64,000 bases of DNA from Planctomycetaceae bacterium. Its GTDB lineage: Bacteria > Planctomycetota > Planctomycetia > Planctomycetales > Planctomycetaceae. Below the pieces are notes generated by a model, which was not told the origin of the DNA, ran no database searches, and worked only from the letters and a program-made list of their open reading frames with translations. The translations under genes were made by a program, and so were the position numbers. The DNA lies in contig JAWKTX010000003.1 of assembly GCA_041398825.1 (NCBI GenBank), forward strand, positions 248,001-312,000, written 5' to 3'. How positions within the stretch are numbered: the first letter of the stretch is position 1; every line of letters starts with the position of its first letter. Positions 26,851 to 36,494 of this stretch are shown here, piece after piece.

Positions 26851-28353
26851 TCAGAATAAGCCGACGATTGGATCTGCGTGATAGACCAGATGGGGTCTCT
26901 CCAGTTCGTCAAGCCAGGAAATTTCGCGAGGAAGACCCAGCGATTCGTAGATCGTCGCTGCAAGATTCTCCGGCGTTTGCGGTGAGTTTTCCGGGTACGC
27001 TCCGATGGAATCGGTGGATCCGATCACTCGTCCTCCCTGAATTCCGCCGCCGGCAAGCAGCACACTTTGAGCCGCACCCCAGTGATCCCGTCCGGGAAGT
27101 TTGTAGTGGCTTGGGAGTAACGAAATCTTCGGGGTGCGACCAAACTCTCCCGCCATCACAATCAGAGTCTGATCGAGCAATCCGGACTCCTGCAAGTCGT
27201 CAAGCAGTGCTGACATCGCTCGATCCGTCGGAGGAAATAAATTGTTCTTCAGATGTGGAAACGCATTCCCGTGGGTATCCCACGTTTCATCATTTCCAAG
27301 GTTGACCTGTACGAGGTTGACACCCGCTTCCACCAGACGGCGAGCCATTAGCAGGGACCAGCCAAACGAATTCCTTCCATATCGATTCTGGATTTCCGGT
27401 TCGGCGTGGGTGACATCCATTGCTCTTCGGATTGATGGGTCTGTCAGGAGCGAAACCGCGCCGTTTCTGAAACGATCGAACTCTCCCGTTCCTGCAGCCT
27501 GATCAAGGCGTCGACACTGTTCTTCGAGCGCGGTGAGCAGGTTGACGCGCCGTTTGAGTTGTGGTTGGGTTAATTCATGCGGCAAACTGAGGTTCGGTGC
27601 TTCAAAGATGCGGGAATCGGGTTTTCCGCGGTCCTGGTGATCGAAGTCAAACTGAGGAAATGCGCCATACGAAGAAGCATGAAACGGCGATGCTTCAATA
27701 AACCACGGATCTCGGCGGGTCCCCATGAGCCCGGCAAACTGTCCGGGAATGATTCGCCCGGAATTGTGGACCAATCGTTCCGGAAGAACTGCGGCTGGGG
27801 GAAGGTTATTTCTCGCGACGGTTGTGGCACCGGCAATCGCTGCAATCGAAGGCCAGTCCTGTGGGCGAGGTTCGTTGGGTTTGAACCCCGGGGGTAACTG
27901 ACTTCGTCCGGTCAAGATCATATGGTGCCCGGCAGAGTGCTCATTCGATGTGTGAGTCAGAGAGCGACAAAGTGACCACAAGTGGCTTCGAGCTGCCAGT
28001 CCGGGCAGGTGTTCGCAAATCTGGAGGCCGGGCGTCGCTGTTGAGATCGGAGAAAACTCTCCGCGGATTTCGTCCGGAGCATTTGGCTTCAGGTCAAAAC
28101 TGTCGTGCTGACCAAGGCCGCCGGAAAGGAAAACGAAGATACAAGCTTTGAACGGTTCACCAGTTGTTCTGGAACCCGAGTCTCTGGATGAGTCAGCATT
28201 CGATTCTGCTGCGAGCGTTCTGAGCCCGGACAAATGGTTCATTCCCAACCCAAGCAGGCTGATTGCCCCGGCCTGAACTGCCGTCCGACGATTCAGGCCA
28301 GCTGAGGGATGATATGGAACTCTGGACCCGGTTTGCATAGACACGCCCTTCAT
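26851..28353 (-). CDS. DUF1501 protein, second copy
   Basis: 500 residues with an N-terminal NRRTAVQAGAISLLGLGMNH segment that looks like a Tat signal. Family segments include FVFLSGGLGQHDSFDLKPNA, SLTHTSNEHSAGHHMILTG, VMAGEFGRTPK and LPGRDHWGAAQSVLLAGGGI. It differs strongly from the copy at 24687-26213, so it is not a recent duplicate. Probably periplasmic and possibly metal-dependent. It lies 46 bases upstream of miaE, in the same direction. Confidence 0.88.
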   Translation of the reverse strand: MKGVSMQTGSRVPYHPSAGLNRRTAVQAGAISLLGLGMNHLSGLRTLAAESNADSSRDSGSRTTGEPFKACIFVFLSGGLGQHDSFDLKPNAPDEIRGEFSPISTATPGLQICEHLPGLAARSHLWSLCRSLTHTSNEHSAGHHMILTGRSQLPPGFKPNEPRPQDWPSIAAIAGATTVARNNLPPAAVLPERLVHNSGRIIPGQFAGLMGTRRDPWFIEASPFHASSYGAFPQFDFDHQDRGKPDSRIFEAPNLSLPHELTQPQLKRRVNLLTALEEQCRRLDQAAGTGEFDRFRNGAVSLLTDPSIRRAMDVTHAEPEIQNRYGRNSFGWSLLMARRLVEAGVNLVQVNLGNDETWDTHGNAFPHLKNNLFPPTDRAMSALLDDLQESGLLDQTLIVMAGEFGRTPKISLLPSHYKLPGRDHWGAAQSVLLAGGGIQGGRVIGSTDSIGAYPENSPQTPENLAATIYESLGLPREISWLDELERPHLVYHADPIVGLF

Positions 28354-28465
28354 TCAACGAGACGTGCCAATGTACTCGCGGGGGAGGGAAATTGAAAGGT
28401 AAACTCGGCGGGGCCGCCGTTCAGACTCATCCTGAACTGAAAGCTCAGCCCTGATGGTAATCCCG

Positions 28466-29692
28466 TCAATCGAGTTGCAGATCGATCCAAACCAGTCGAT
28501 GGTCAGAACAATCGATGAGATCAAAATCAGGCTCGTCAGGCCGCGGCCAGAAGACACCGCTTGCAACAATTCTCAGATCGCGTGATGGCAGCACATAATC
28601 CACTCGCAGATTTCCTACACTGCGATCTCCAAAATCAGCGGTGTCATGGGCGTGCGGGCCACGGTGAGAACGGTTCCGCTCCCCCTGATTCTCTGCCGCA
28701 TAAATGGCTCCGCTGCTCGTGGGAGTTGGTTCTGGTTGAACTCGAGAATGCTTTAACAGAAGGTCAATGGCATGATTATGGGTATCTCCGTCGACCGGAT
28801 CTGCATTCAGATCGCCGAGAATGATGAAAGGAGCATCGTTTGATAGCCCCCCTGAGAGGCCAGCATCATCCACAATCCAGTCTTTATCGCTGACATAGTC
28901 CGCCCAGAGCCGGATCTCGTCGTGATTCCTTCGACCATTTCGATCTTCGGGGCCATCAAACGCTGGCGGTGTGGGATGCGATGCCAGAACGTGAATGGTC
29001 CGTCCGGGAAACGATATTGGTACGTCCCAATGACTCTTGGACGAGAGTGAGAGGTGCTGCAGATCTTCAACGCTGTACCATGGACGTGATGTCGCAGGAT
29101 CAATCGGAAGCACTGCCTCTGGCATCGCGTTCCATTTCAGGTCTTTAAACGTCCTGATACCAGTACGATCAATTGGAAATTTTGAAAGAATGACCATTCC
29201 GTACTGCCCTGGGAATCTTCCGAAACCAATCGCGTCGGCAGGCCCGTCCGTTTTTCCATCGTGATCAAAGTCGCGTCCCGAGGGGACGCCTGTATTCACC
29301 GGCAGAGACAATACGTGTGGATAACGAAGGGGATCGCCACGCAGAAATCCGACATCTTCAGAGGGCTGAACGTCGAGGTAATGCGTTTGAAACAACCGAA
29401 TGGCATCCATCGCCGCATCGAAATCAAATTCATTTAACAGCACAACATCAGGGCGAACGCGCCGAATGACTGACGCCACCTTCTGTAATTGTCGATTCGA
29501 GCCATTCTGCAGATCAGACAGCAGTTGCCCTGCCTCATTCCGGTTCATGCTGCAGTTAAACGTTGCGACGCGAACGTTCTCTGAAGCATTTGCCAGCGAA
29601 CACGTCAGCAACAGGTAAGCGTGAAGAACTACACAACCTAACCAGGGAGAACCTAACCAGGGAGAACCTAACCGAGAATGGCCTAACATCAA
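28466..29692 (-). CDS. Secreted endonuclease/exonuclease/phosphatase-family protein
   Basis: 408 residues with an N-terminal hydrophobic export signal (LGCVVLHAYLLLTCSLANAS). The EEP catalytic set is visible: VATFNCSMN, LLNEFDFDA (Glu), the LASHPTPP region, IILGDLNADP and LIDCSDHRLVWIDL. The YPHVLSLPVNTG segment and YVLPSRDLRIVASG near the end are typical of the planctomycete-type extracellular members. It could be a phosphodiesterase or nuclease; specificity is not readable. The signal peptide contains a GSPWL tandem repeat arising from a 15-bp DNA repeat at about 29636-29667. Confidence 0.85.
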   Translation of the reverse strand: MMLGHSRLGSPWLGSPWLGCVVLHAYLLLTCSLANASENVRVATFNCSMNRNEAGQLLSDLQNGSNRQLQKVASVIRRVRPDVVLLNEFDFDAAMDAIRLFQTHYLDVQPSEDVGFLRGDPLRYPHVLSLPVNTGVPSGRDFDHDGKTDGPADAIGFGRFPGQYGMVILSKFPIDRTGIRTFKDLKWNAMPEAVLPIDPATSRPWYSVEDLQHLSLSSKSHWDVPISFPGRTIHVLASHPTPPAFDGPEDRNGRRNHDEIRLWADYVSDKDWIVDDAGLSGGLSNDAPFIILGDLNADPVDGDTHNHAIDLLLKHSRVQPEPTPTSSGAIYAAENQGERNRSHRGPHAHDTADFGDRSVGNLRVDYVLPSRDLRIVASGVFWPRPDEPDFDLIDCSDHRLVWIDLQLD

Positions 29693-29734
29693 AACATGCT
29701 CTTTCAGACAAAAGACCAGGACGTGCTGTGGCCA

Positions 29735-31033
29735 CTATCGAACTGACACGACGGCTTCTGCGAGTCGTCGCATCCCTTCCCGAATGCCATCGACTCCCTG
29801 AACTCCAAAGCTCAAACGCATTTGATTCCTCGGGCGGCCAGCCATTGATGTCGGATAGGCCAGTTCACCGGGAACGTACATCACCTTCTGGTTGTGGGTG
29901 GATGCGTAGAACAATGGGCTATCGAATCCCGTGGGGATAGAATCAGGCAGTGTCATCCAGACATACATTCCACCATCCGGATGAACGCAGTGAACTCCAT
30001 CAATTTTGGCAAAGAAGTCATCGGCTGCTTGCAGCATTGCGTCCCGCTTCATTTGGTAGCCCTCTCGCACCTGACGAACGTGCGCCTGATAAAGCCTCGA
30101 CCGAATAGCTTCGCACAATAAATTCTGGTTGAGGTGGGCTGATCCAAAGTCGTCATATCCCTTGAGGTCGCAGATGGGCTTTACCAGTTTTTCCGGCAAT
30201 ACTCCAAAGCCCACCCTGACCCCGGGGGAGAAGCTCTTGGAAAATGTCTGCGCAAGGATGACAGTCGATCGATCCACATCGTACGACCAGATCGAAGGAA
30301 GGGTGCTTCCTGAGTACTGCAGCTCCCGATACGCAGCATCTTCCAGTATGTAGATCTGATGCTCGGCAGAGAACTTCCTGACGACTTCCAGCAATTCAGG
30401 GCGTCTCTCGGCCGAAATACTGTTTCCGGTTGGGTTGTCGTAATAACTGACCGCATAGACCATTCGAACGCGGTGTAGTTCTCCATCGCGTTTCAGTTGT
30501 TCCAGAACCTCCCGCAGCTTTGAAGGACACATTCCATCTTCATCTGCTTCAATGGCAATTGCCCTTGCTCCCACGGCATCCAGAACGCCGAGGTAAACAA
30601 AGTAGGTCGGGGCGGCAACAATGCAGATATCGCCGGGATCGAACAAAGCCTGTGTCACCAGATTCAGGAGTTGCTGTGACCCGGTAGTCAGAACGATATT
30701 CCCAATCGCTGCCGGTGGACCCGTAACCACGGCGGATGCTGATTCCAGATCTGTCAGCCACTCCTGAATTACGGTCCGCAATTCTTCCGGGCCCGGTGTA
30801 ATTCCGTACTGCAGAATCTTCCTTCCGTCCCGGGGCGATTCCAGAATTCGCTCAAGGCACGTTCTGGCAAGGTCCACGGGCAGCGTCTGCTCATCAACCA
30901 ATCCCGCCGCAAGCGAAATACAGTCTGCGTTCTCTACAGCCTGTTGCATCAGGAAACTGATCGCCTGACCAGACGCCCGACGGGCATGTTGACTGAGTAA
31001 TGGTTCGATCTCTGCCTTCGAAATGACGGACAT
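29735..31033 (-). CDS. PLP-dependent aminotransferase, class I/II (LysN/2-aminoadipate type)
   Basis: 432 residues of fold-type I. The PLP lysine is Lys266 in ILAQTFSKSFSPGVRVGF. Other landmarks are YGITPGPEELRTVI, VLTTGSQQLLNLVTQALF, APTYFVYLG and VSYYDNPTGNSIS. The pattern is that of the MocR-tail/LysN subgroup that acts on 2-aminoadipate, aromatic or branched-chain amino acids; the exact substrate cannot be assigned. It starts 53 bases after the end of ggt on the same strand. Confidence 0.88.
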   Translation of the reverse strand: MSVISKAEIEPLLSQHARRASGQAISFLMQQAVENADCISLAAGLVDEQTLPVDLARTCLERILESPRDGRKILQYGITPGPEELRTVIQEWLTDLESASAVVTGPPAAIGNIVLTTGSQQLLNLVTQALFDPGDICIVAAPTYFVYLGVLDAVGARAIAIEADEDGMCPSKLREVLEQLKRDGELHRVRMVYAVSYYDNPTGNSISAERRPELLEVVRKFSAEHQIYILEDAAYRELQYSGSTLPSIWSYDVDRSTVILAQTFSKSFSPGVRVGFGVLPEKLVKPICDLKGYDDFGSAHLNQNLLCEAIRSRLYQAHVRQVREGYQMKRDAMLQAADDFFAKIDGVHCVHPDGGMYVWMTLPDSIPTGFDSPLFYASTHNQKVMYVPGELAYPTSMAGRPRNQMRLSFGVQGVDGIREGMRRLAEAVVSVR

Positions 31034-31086
31034 GATAAGAATGATTTCAGTGGGTTGCGGGGCGTTAAAATGAAGTGGAAACTATT

Positions 31087-32859
31087 TCAATAGCCAGATG
31101 GAGATCCATGCTTCCGTGGATCGGATCCACCTTCGACAAGCTCTCCTTTTCGCGAAGCAGCCTGAGCGGCAGCAAGCGAGCGATTCTGCTGAACGGTGTG
31201 CCCGTATGACTTCATCATTGGTACCAGGCTGCCATCTTCAAGCAAAAGATCATTGGGAAACCACTGGTGATGAAATCGATCGGCAGCCACAGCCTGTTGG
31301 GCAGACAAGCCAAACAGCTGGTGGTTCAGGAGAGTCTGAATAGTTGCCGAAATAATTCGCGGCCCCCCGGAAGCACCGCAGGCCAGAATGGCCTTTCCAT
31401 CTCTTACCACGATTGTTGGAGTCATACTCGACAATGGCTTCTTCCGAGGTTGAACAGAATTCGCTTCACTTTGAATCAGACCAAATGCATTCGGTTTGCC
31501 AGGATTCGCCGCGAAGTCGTCCATTTGATTGTTCAGAATGAATCCGAATTGCGGCACAACAACAAAGCTTCCGAAAGTCAGATTGATGGTTTCGGTGCAT
31601 GCGACCGCGTTTCCTTTACTGTCCATCACAGAAAAATGACTGGTCCCGCCGTCCGGCTGGCTGAAGAAGCGTCCGTAGTCCTTCGAATCCAAAGTCGACT
31701 GGTCTCTGATACGCTGTGCCTGTTCCCGAGCGTACCGGTCACTTAACAAACGCGCAACCGGTACTTGCGCGAAGTCGGAATCTCCAAGAAACTCGGCCCG
31801 ATCAGCAAATGCATGCTTCATGGCCTCAGTTACGACGTGGACATACTGTGGTGAGTTTCTACCAAGTGACTGGAGTCTCCGATTGTGGAGATCTTCCCAC
31901 CCCTGAAGAGTCTTCAGGGTCTGAATGAGCGCGACCCCTCCGCTCGAAGGTGGTGGCATTGTCAGAACCGTATCTGAGTGAAATCGTCCTTCGATCGGAT
32001 CTCTGACAGCGGCGATGTCACTTCGCAAATCGGATTTTGTAATCAGGCCATGATCGAGTGTCATCGCCTGCAGGATTGCATCAGCGACATCCCCATCATA
32101 AAAACCCTGAGAGCCCTTGCTGGCAATTGCCTGCAGCACGGCCTTCTGCGGTGAGTAGAATCGATCGCCCTTCTTCCAGGGCTGCCCCCCGTTGAGATAA
32201 AGCCGCTTCAATTGTCCAAAGCGTTCTTCGTAACCTGGAAACCGCTTGAGTTTTGCAAGCGTTGATTGCTGAACTTCCATGTCATGATCATCAATTTCAA
32301 CGCCCTGATCACACAATTCAATCGCAGGCTGAAGCAGCTTATGTAATGGTAAACTGCCCCAGCGCTCTGCTGCGTAGCACAGTCCTGCAACCGTGCCCGG
32401 GATGCCAGCCGCCCTGGCACCGCGAACGCTCTCTGACTCAGGAAAGTTGGACTCGGAACGACTGTACATTTCCGGAGAAGCCGCGGCCGGCGCACGTTCC
32501 CTGTAGTCCAACGCGATGCACGATTGCGATTCCACGTCCCAGATCAGCATGAACCCACCGCCGCCAATCCCACAACTGGCAGGCCGCACAACGGACAATG
32601 CAAATGAGGTTGCTACTGCGGCATCCACGACGTTGCCGCCTTGTTTCAGCATTCGGACACCGGCTTCACTGGCCGCGGGGTGGTCTGCCGCGACGACGCC
32701 GTTCTGGAATTGTTGTGCGGCGACGTGTCGAGACCCGAATGGAACTGTCAGAGCAGCAATCAGAATGACCAGAAGTTGAGATGGGCAAAGCAAGACAGTG
32801 GGGCGATTCACTGAAATTGAATCCCCGTGTGATCGTGCAAATTCAGGAGATGTTTTCAT
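31087..32859 (-). CDS. ggt: Gamma-glutamyltransferase
   Basis: Exported Ntn hydrolase that transfers or hydrolyses gamma-glutamyl groups of glutathione and related compounds. A signal peptide (LLVILIAALTVPFG) ends near residue 48 (HVAAQQ). The proenzyme self-cleaves before Thr406 in QPDGGTSHFSVMD. Supporting segments are VVAADHPAASEAGVRMLKQG, SFALSVVRPASCGIGGGGFM, TMPPPSSGGVALIQ, FILNNQMDDFA and LSSMTPTIVVRDGKAIL followed by ACGASGG. 590 residues is the family length. Confidence 0.94.
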   Translation of the reverse strand: MKTSPEFARSHGDSISVNRPTVLLCPSQLLVILIAALTVPFGSRHVAAQQFQNGVVAADHPAASEAGVRMLKQGGNVVDAAVATSFALSVVRPASCGIGGGGFMLIWDVESQSCIALDYRERAPAAASPEMYSRSESNFPESESVRGARAAGIPGTVAGLCYAAERWGSLPLHKLLQPAIELCDQGVEIDDHDMEVQQSTLAKLKRFPGYEERFGQLKRLYLNGGQPWKKGDRFYSPQKAVLQAIASKGSQGFYDGDVADAILQAMTLDHGLITKSDLRSDIAAVRDPIEGRFHSDTVLTMPPPSSGGVALIQTLKTLQGWEDLHNRRLQSLGRNSPQYVHVVTEAMKHAFADRAEFLGDSDFAQVPVARLLSDRYAREQAQRIRDQSTLDSKDYGRFFSQPDGGTSHFSVMDSKGNAVACTETINLTFGSFVVVPQFGFILNNQMDDFAANPGKPNAFGLIQSEANSVQPRKKPLSSMTPTIVVRDGKAILACGASGGPRIISATIQTLLNHQLFGLSAQQAVAADRFHHQWFPNDLLLEDGSLVPMMKSYGHTVQQNRSLAAAQAASRKGELVEGGSDPRKHGSPSGY

Positions 32860-32892
32860 TTCGGTGGACTCCCACGAGCCTTGGTTTCGTTT

Positions 32893-34320
32893 CTAAGGGA
32901 ACACAGCAAAAGGAGACTGTCCGCCACAAAGCATTGTTCGAACTTCGGCTGCCAGAAAAAGCGATCCCGTAACACAAATGGTCATGCCTTCCGAGCCGGA
33001 TTGCAGAGCCAGTTTTATGGCCACATCCGGGTTTTCTGCAGGAGAGACATGAATTTCTTCGTGGGGTTTGCCTGAAGTGTTCAGTGGAATGACCTTTTCC
33101 ACCAGTTCACGGGGTGGAATGCTCCTCGGATTTCCGACGAATCGCGTCAGAATAATCTTTTTGAAATGCGGCACCAGTAGTTTCAGCATTGCGGCAGCAT
33201 CCTTATCAGCTGAAGCCGCAAAAATCAGAATACGCTCCTCGAACGGCACGCCCCGGCACTCCAGGCACCGAAGAAAGGCTTCGATTGAATCCGGATTGTG
33301 TGCTGCATCGACGATAAGAGTGTGGCCGGAGTATTGGAGTTGTTCAAACCTTAAGGGCCAGAATGTACTTCGAAGACCCTCCGCGATTGCGCTCGGCAAT
33401 ATGGAAAACCGTTTGTCCCGACAAAGCAATAAGCAGGCCTGCACAGCGAGAGAAGCGTTGGCTACCTGATGCTGACCGACGAGTGGAATCTGTAATGCGG
33501 GCAGTTGGGTGAATTCTGAACAGTTCCTGTCGGTCGAAAAGCGGAACGACTGACCCAATTCGCTATCAACAACATTGCTGAAATCAAAATCAGTCCCCAG
33601 ACGCAGTCTTTCGCTGTTCCTGGAAAACGCTGTGTCCCGAACAACCTGATCTGCTTCTGGTGGTAGCATTCCCTGAACGACGGGGACACTTGGTTTGATA
33701 ATCCCCGCCTTTTCTGCAGCAATCAATGCAACCGTGTTGCCGAGAATGTGAGTGTGATCCAGTCCAATGCTCGTGATGATGGTCACCAGCGGCGAGCACA
33801 CATTGGTACAGTCCAGTCTCCCGCCAAGTCCAGTTTCAAGAACGACAATGTCAACCTGCTGATTGTCGAAGAACATCCACGCGAGCAGTGTCGTGATCTC
33901 AAAGAACGTGGGAACACCCAAACTCGATCGACCTGAGTGGTCAAATTCTTCAAGTACGAGTCTGACGCGATCGACAAGCTCAACCAGCTGCGCTGGGTTC
34001 GGCATGGCACCGTTCACGCGCATCCGTTCCTCGAAGCGAACAATGTGGGGAGAGGTGAATAAACCGACATTCAACCCTGCTGATCTCAGGATAGAATCCG
34101 TCATGGCTGCGGTGGATCCTTTCCCTTTTGTCCCTGCAATGTGGACCGCGGGAATCCGCAGGTGCGGTGAGTCGATCCGTTCGAGCAATTGCTGGATTCG
34201 CTCCAGCCGAAAGGGGTTACACTGACCGCTGGGACGAATTCGCTCGTAGTCGATGCGATCGTAAAGCCAGCAGACGGCCTTGTCATACCCCTCGTTGTTG
34301 GTCGTTTGCGGTTTGTCCAT
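32893..34320 (-). CDS. folC: Folylpolyglutamate synthase / dihydrofolate synthase
   Basis: Adds L-glutamate to dihydropteroate and to folates. Mur-ligase-like fold: the P-loop VHIAGTKGKGST lies at residues 59-70, FTSPHIVRFEERMRVNG is the folate loop, and VLETGLGGRLDCTNV, ITSIGLDHTHILGNTVALIA and AEKAGIIKP are all conserved. The C-terminal domain includes LIVDAAHNPDSIEAFL. 475 residues is slightly long. Both activities are usually in one enzyme; which apply here cannot be told. It lies downstream of hslU on the same strand with a 113-base gap. Confidence 0.94.
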   Translation of the reverse strand: MDKPQTTNNEGYDKAVCWLYDRIDYERIRPSGQCNPFRLERIQQLLERIDSPHLRIPAVHIAGTKGKGSTAAMTDSILRSAGLNVGLFTSPHIVRFEERMRVNGAMPNPAQLVELVDRVRLVLEEFDHSGRSSLGVPTFFEITTLLAWMFFDNQQVDIVVLETGLGGRLDCTNVCSPLVTIITSIGLDHTHILGNTVALIAAEKAGIIKPSVPVVQGMLPPEADQVVRDTAFSRNSERLRLGTDFDFSNVVDSELGQSFRFSTDRNCSEFTQLPALQIPLVGQHQVANASLAVQACLLLCRDKRFSILPSAIAEGLRSTFWPLRFEQLQYSGHTLIVDAAHNPDSIEAFLRCLECRGVPFEERILIFAASADKDAAAMLKLLVPHFKKIILTRFVGNPRSIPPRELVEKVIPLNTSGKPHEEIHVSPAENPDVAIKLALQSGSEGMTICVTGSLFLAAEVRTMLCGGQSPFAVFP

Positions 34321-34433
34321 GCCGGCAGGTTCGATCGAGGGTTATTTGCCCGAAGTTCTTCAACGATCTGTTTCCATCATAGTTGTGAATTGTGAAGATT
34401 CTTCGCCCACTCATCCAGTGACGCGGGAAGTTG

Positions 34434-35873
34434 TCATAAGACAAAGCGACTCAGGTCTTCATCACGGCAGACATCATCGAGCCGCTGACGAACAAATTCA
34501 GCATCTACCACAATCGTTCGCGGACCGCAGTCCGGTGCCTCAAAACTAATTTCTTCCAGCAGTCGCTCCATAATCGTCTGCAGTCTTCTGGCGCCGATAT
34601 TCTGAGTCGACTGGTTCACCTGAAAGGCAACGCTGGCCAGTTGATCGATGCCATCTGTCGTGAACTCCAGGCTGACATTATCGACAGACAACAGGTCGGT
34701 GTACTGTCGGGTGAGGGAACCTGATGGCTCTGTAAGTATACGGACCAGATCCTCCCGGGTCAGGTCCTGCAGTTCAACACGAATTGGAAACCGACCCTGA
34801 AGTTCCGGCATCAGATCGGCAGGACGAGAGCGGTGAAATGCTCCGGCGGCGATGAACATGATCTTTTCTGTGGAAACAACGCCGTAACGAGTACTCACAG
34901 TCGTCCCTTCGACGATTGGAAGCAGGTCACGCTGCACCCCCTGGCGAGAAACATCTGCGGACCTGGAGCCCTCGCCCGAGCTGCAGATTTTGTCGATCTC
35001 ATCGATGAAGATCATCCCGGAATTTTCTGCGAGCTGGACGGCTTCTTCCTGAATGCTTTCCTTGTCCAGAAGTCCCTCAACTTCCTGTTCCATCAAATTG
35101 CGTCGAGCGTCGCGGACTGTGAGTTCACGCGAACTCTTCTGCCGTGGCATCATTTTCTCGAGCATTCCCTGCAGATCCATATCCATCTGCTCCATGCCCA
35201 TGTTTGTAAACACCTGAACCGGGGAACTCTTTTGTTCAACGGCCATCTCCACGGTTCGATCTTCCAACTTCCCTGCGCGAAGCATCTGCCTGAACTTTTC
35301 AATCGTACGTTCACGGCGGGCGGATGCCGATTCCGGCGTTCTTTCTTCGACAGAAGGAGCCTTTCCCAACTCCCCGACGTCTACTTGCGGAATAGAGACT
35401 GCCTCCTCGGGCATGGAAACAGACGAGCTTTCTGATCTGTCGAAATCGTGGTCTTCGTCCAACGGGACCAGCATTTTGAGAAGCCTTTCCTCAACTCGCT
35501 TTTCGGCTTCTGCTTCCACCTCGCGCCGTCTTGTCGCTCGGACCATCCCGATCGCAGACTCAACAAGGTCTCTGATCATACTTTCAACGTCACGACCGTA
35601 GTAACCAATTTCGGTGTACTTCGTCGCTTCGACTTTGATGAATGGAGCGCCCGTCAATGTCGCGAGGCGCCGAGTGATCTCCGTCTTACCGACACCGGTG
35701 GGGCCAATCATCATGATATTGCGGGGCGTCACTTCCTTCCGCATTTCATCCGACAATTGTAGCCATCGCCATCGATTTCGAAGGGCAATCGCCACGGCTC
35801 GCTTTGCAGCCTGCTGACCAACGATGTGCTTATCCAGGTGTTCCACAACCTGTCGGGGCGTCATTTCTGACAC
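34434..35873 (-). CDS. hslU: ATP-dependent protease ATPase subunit HslU
   Basis: AAA+ unfoldase that feeds HslV. The N-terminus is TPRQVVEHLDKHIVGQQAAK; Walker A is GPTGVGKT (residues 57-64); GRDVESMIRDL is the pore/GYVG-type region (GYYGRDV); an intermediate I-domain occupies about residues 110-260; Walker B is MIFIDEIDKIC; sensor 2 is at NIGARRLQTIMERLLEEIS. The C-terminus ends FVL after DEDLSR, fitting the docking tail for HslV. Its start overlaps the 3' end of hslV by 13 bases. Confidence 0.96.
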   Translation of the reverse strand: MSEMTPRQVVEHLDKHIVGQQAAKRAVAIALRNRWRWLQLSDEMRKEVTPRNIMMIGPTGVGKTEITRRLATLTGAPFIKVEATKYTEIGYYGRDVESMIRDLVESAIGMVRATRRREVEAEAEKRVEERLLKMLVPLDEDHDFDRSESSSVSMPEEAVSIPQVDVGELGKAPSVEERTPESASARRERTIEKFRQMLRAGKLEDRTVEMAVEQKSSPVQVFTNMGMEQMDMDLQGMLEKMMPRQKSSRELTVRDARRNLMEQEVEGLLDKESIQEEAVQLAENSGMIFIDEIDKICSSGEGSRSADVSRQGVQRDLLPIVEGTTVSTRYGVVSTEKIMFIAAGAFHRSRPADLMPELQGRFPIRVELQDLTREDLVRILTEPSGSLTRQYTDLLSVDNVSLEFTTDGIDQLASVAFQVNQSTQNIGARRLQTIMERLLEEISFEAPDCGPRTIVVDAEFVRQRLDDVCRDEDLSRFVL

Positions 35874-36469
35874 GGTAGTTCCTCAATGATGATGTTCTGA
35901 TTGGTATAGATGTCGATCTCTGCCGCAATCTTCAGTGATTCGCGAACGATCTCAACGGCCGTCAGATCGGAATGTGCCACCAGGGCTTTGGCCGCAGCAG
36001 TTGCGTACGCACCTCCGGAACCAATCCCCACAACCCCATCGGTCGGTTGTACGACATCGCCTTGTCCCGTTAACAGCAGCGTCAATTCTGCGTCGGCAAC
36101 AATCATCATGGCTTCAAGCCGTCGCAAAGCCCGATCGGTCCTCCAGTCTCGAGCCAGATCTGTGGCCGCACGAGCAATGTTCCCCGGATAGTCTTTTGCC
36201 TTCTGCTCAAATCGTTCGAGCAGCGCGAAGGCATCGGCGGTGGAACCAGCAAATCCTACGAGCACGCGTCCATCGAGCATCCGTCGGAGTTTCTTGGTAT
36301 CCGATTTCATGATGGTATTTCCGTAAGTCACCTGACCATCGGATCCAAGCACAATCGAACCTTTGTGGCGGACAGCCAACACCGTGGTGGCTCTCCAGAC
36401 AGGACGTTCGTCGCCCGTTTTGCTACGCATTGATATTCCCGTGGAGCTTGATTGACGAAGGTGCGCCAA
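35861..36469 (-). CDS. hslV: ATP-dependent protease peptidase subunit HslV
   Basis: Threonine peptidase of the HslUV complex. The catalytic N-terminus is TTVLAVRHKGSIVLGSDGQV, within the usual TT-x-L-x-VR-x(8)-GDGQV pattern. Before it lies a propeptide ending PVWRA that must be removed. The frame allows ATG 36469 or, more likely, ATG 36430 (MRSKTGDERPVWRA, 14 residues before the Thr). LRRMLDGRVLVGFAGSTADA and VGIGSGGAYATAAAKAL are conserved. Operon order with hslU and the overlap support a complex. Confidence 0.95.
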   Translation of the reverse strand: MAHLRQSSSTGISMRSKTGDERPVWRATTVLAVRHKGSIVLGSDGQVTYGNTIMKSDTKKLRRMLDGRVLVGFAGSTADAFALLERFEQKAKDYPGNIARAATDLARDWRTDRALRRLEAMMIVADAELTLLLTGQGDVVQPTDGVVGIGSGGAYATAAAKALVAHSDLTAVEIVRESLKIAAEIDIYTNQNIIIEELPCQK

Positions 36470-36494
36470 AGAAGTGGGTCAGTGCACCCTGTTG

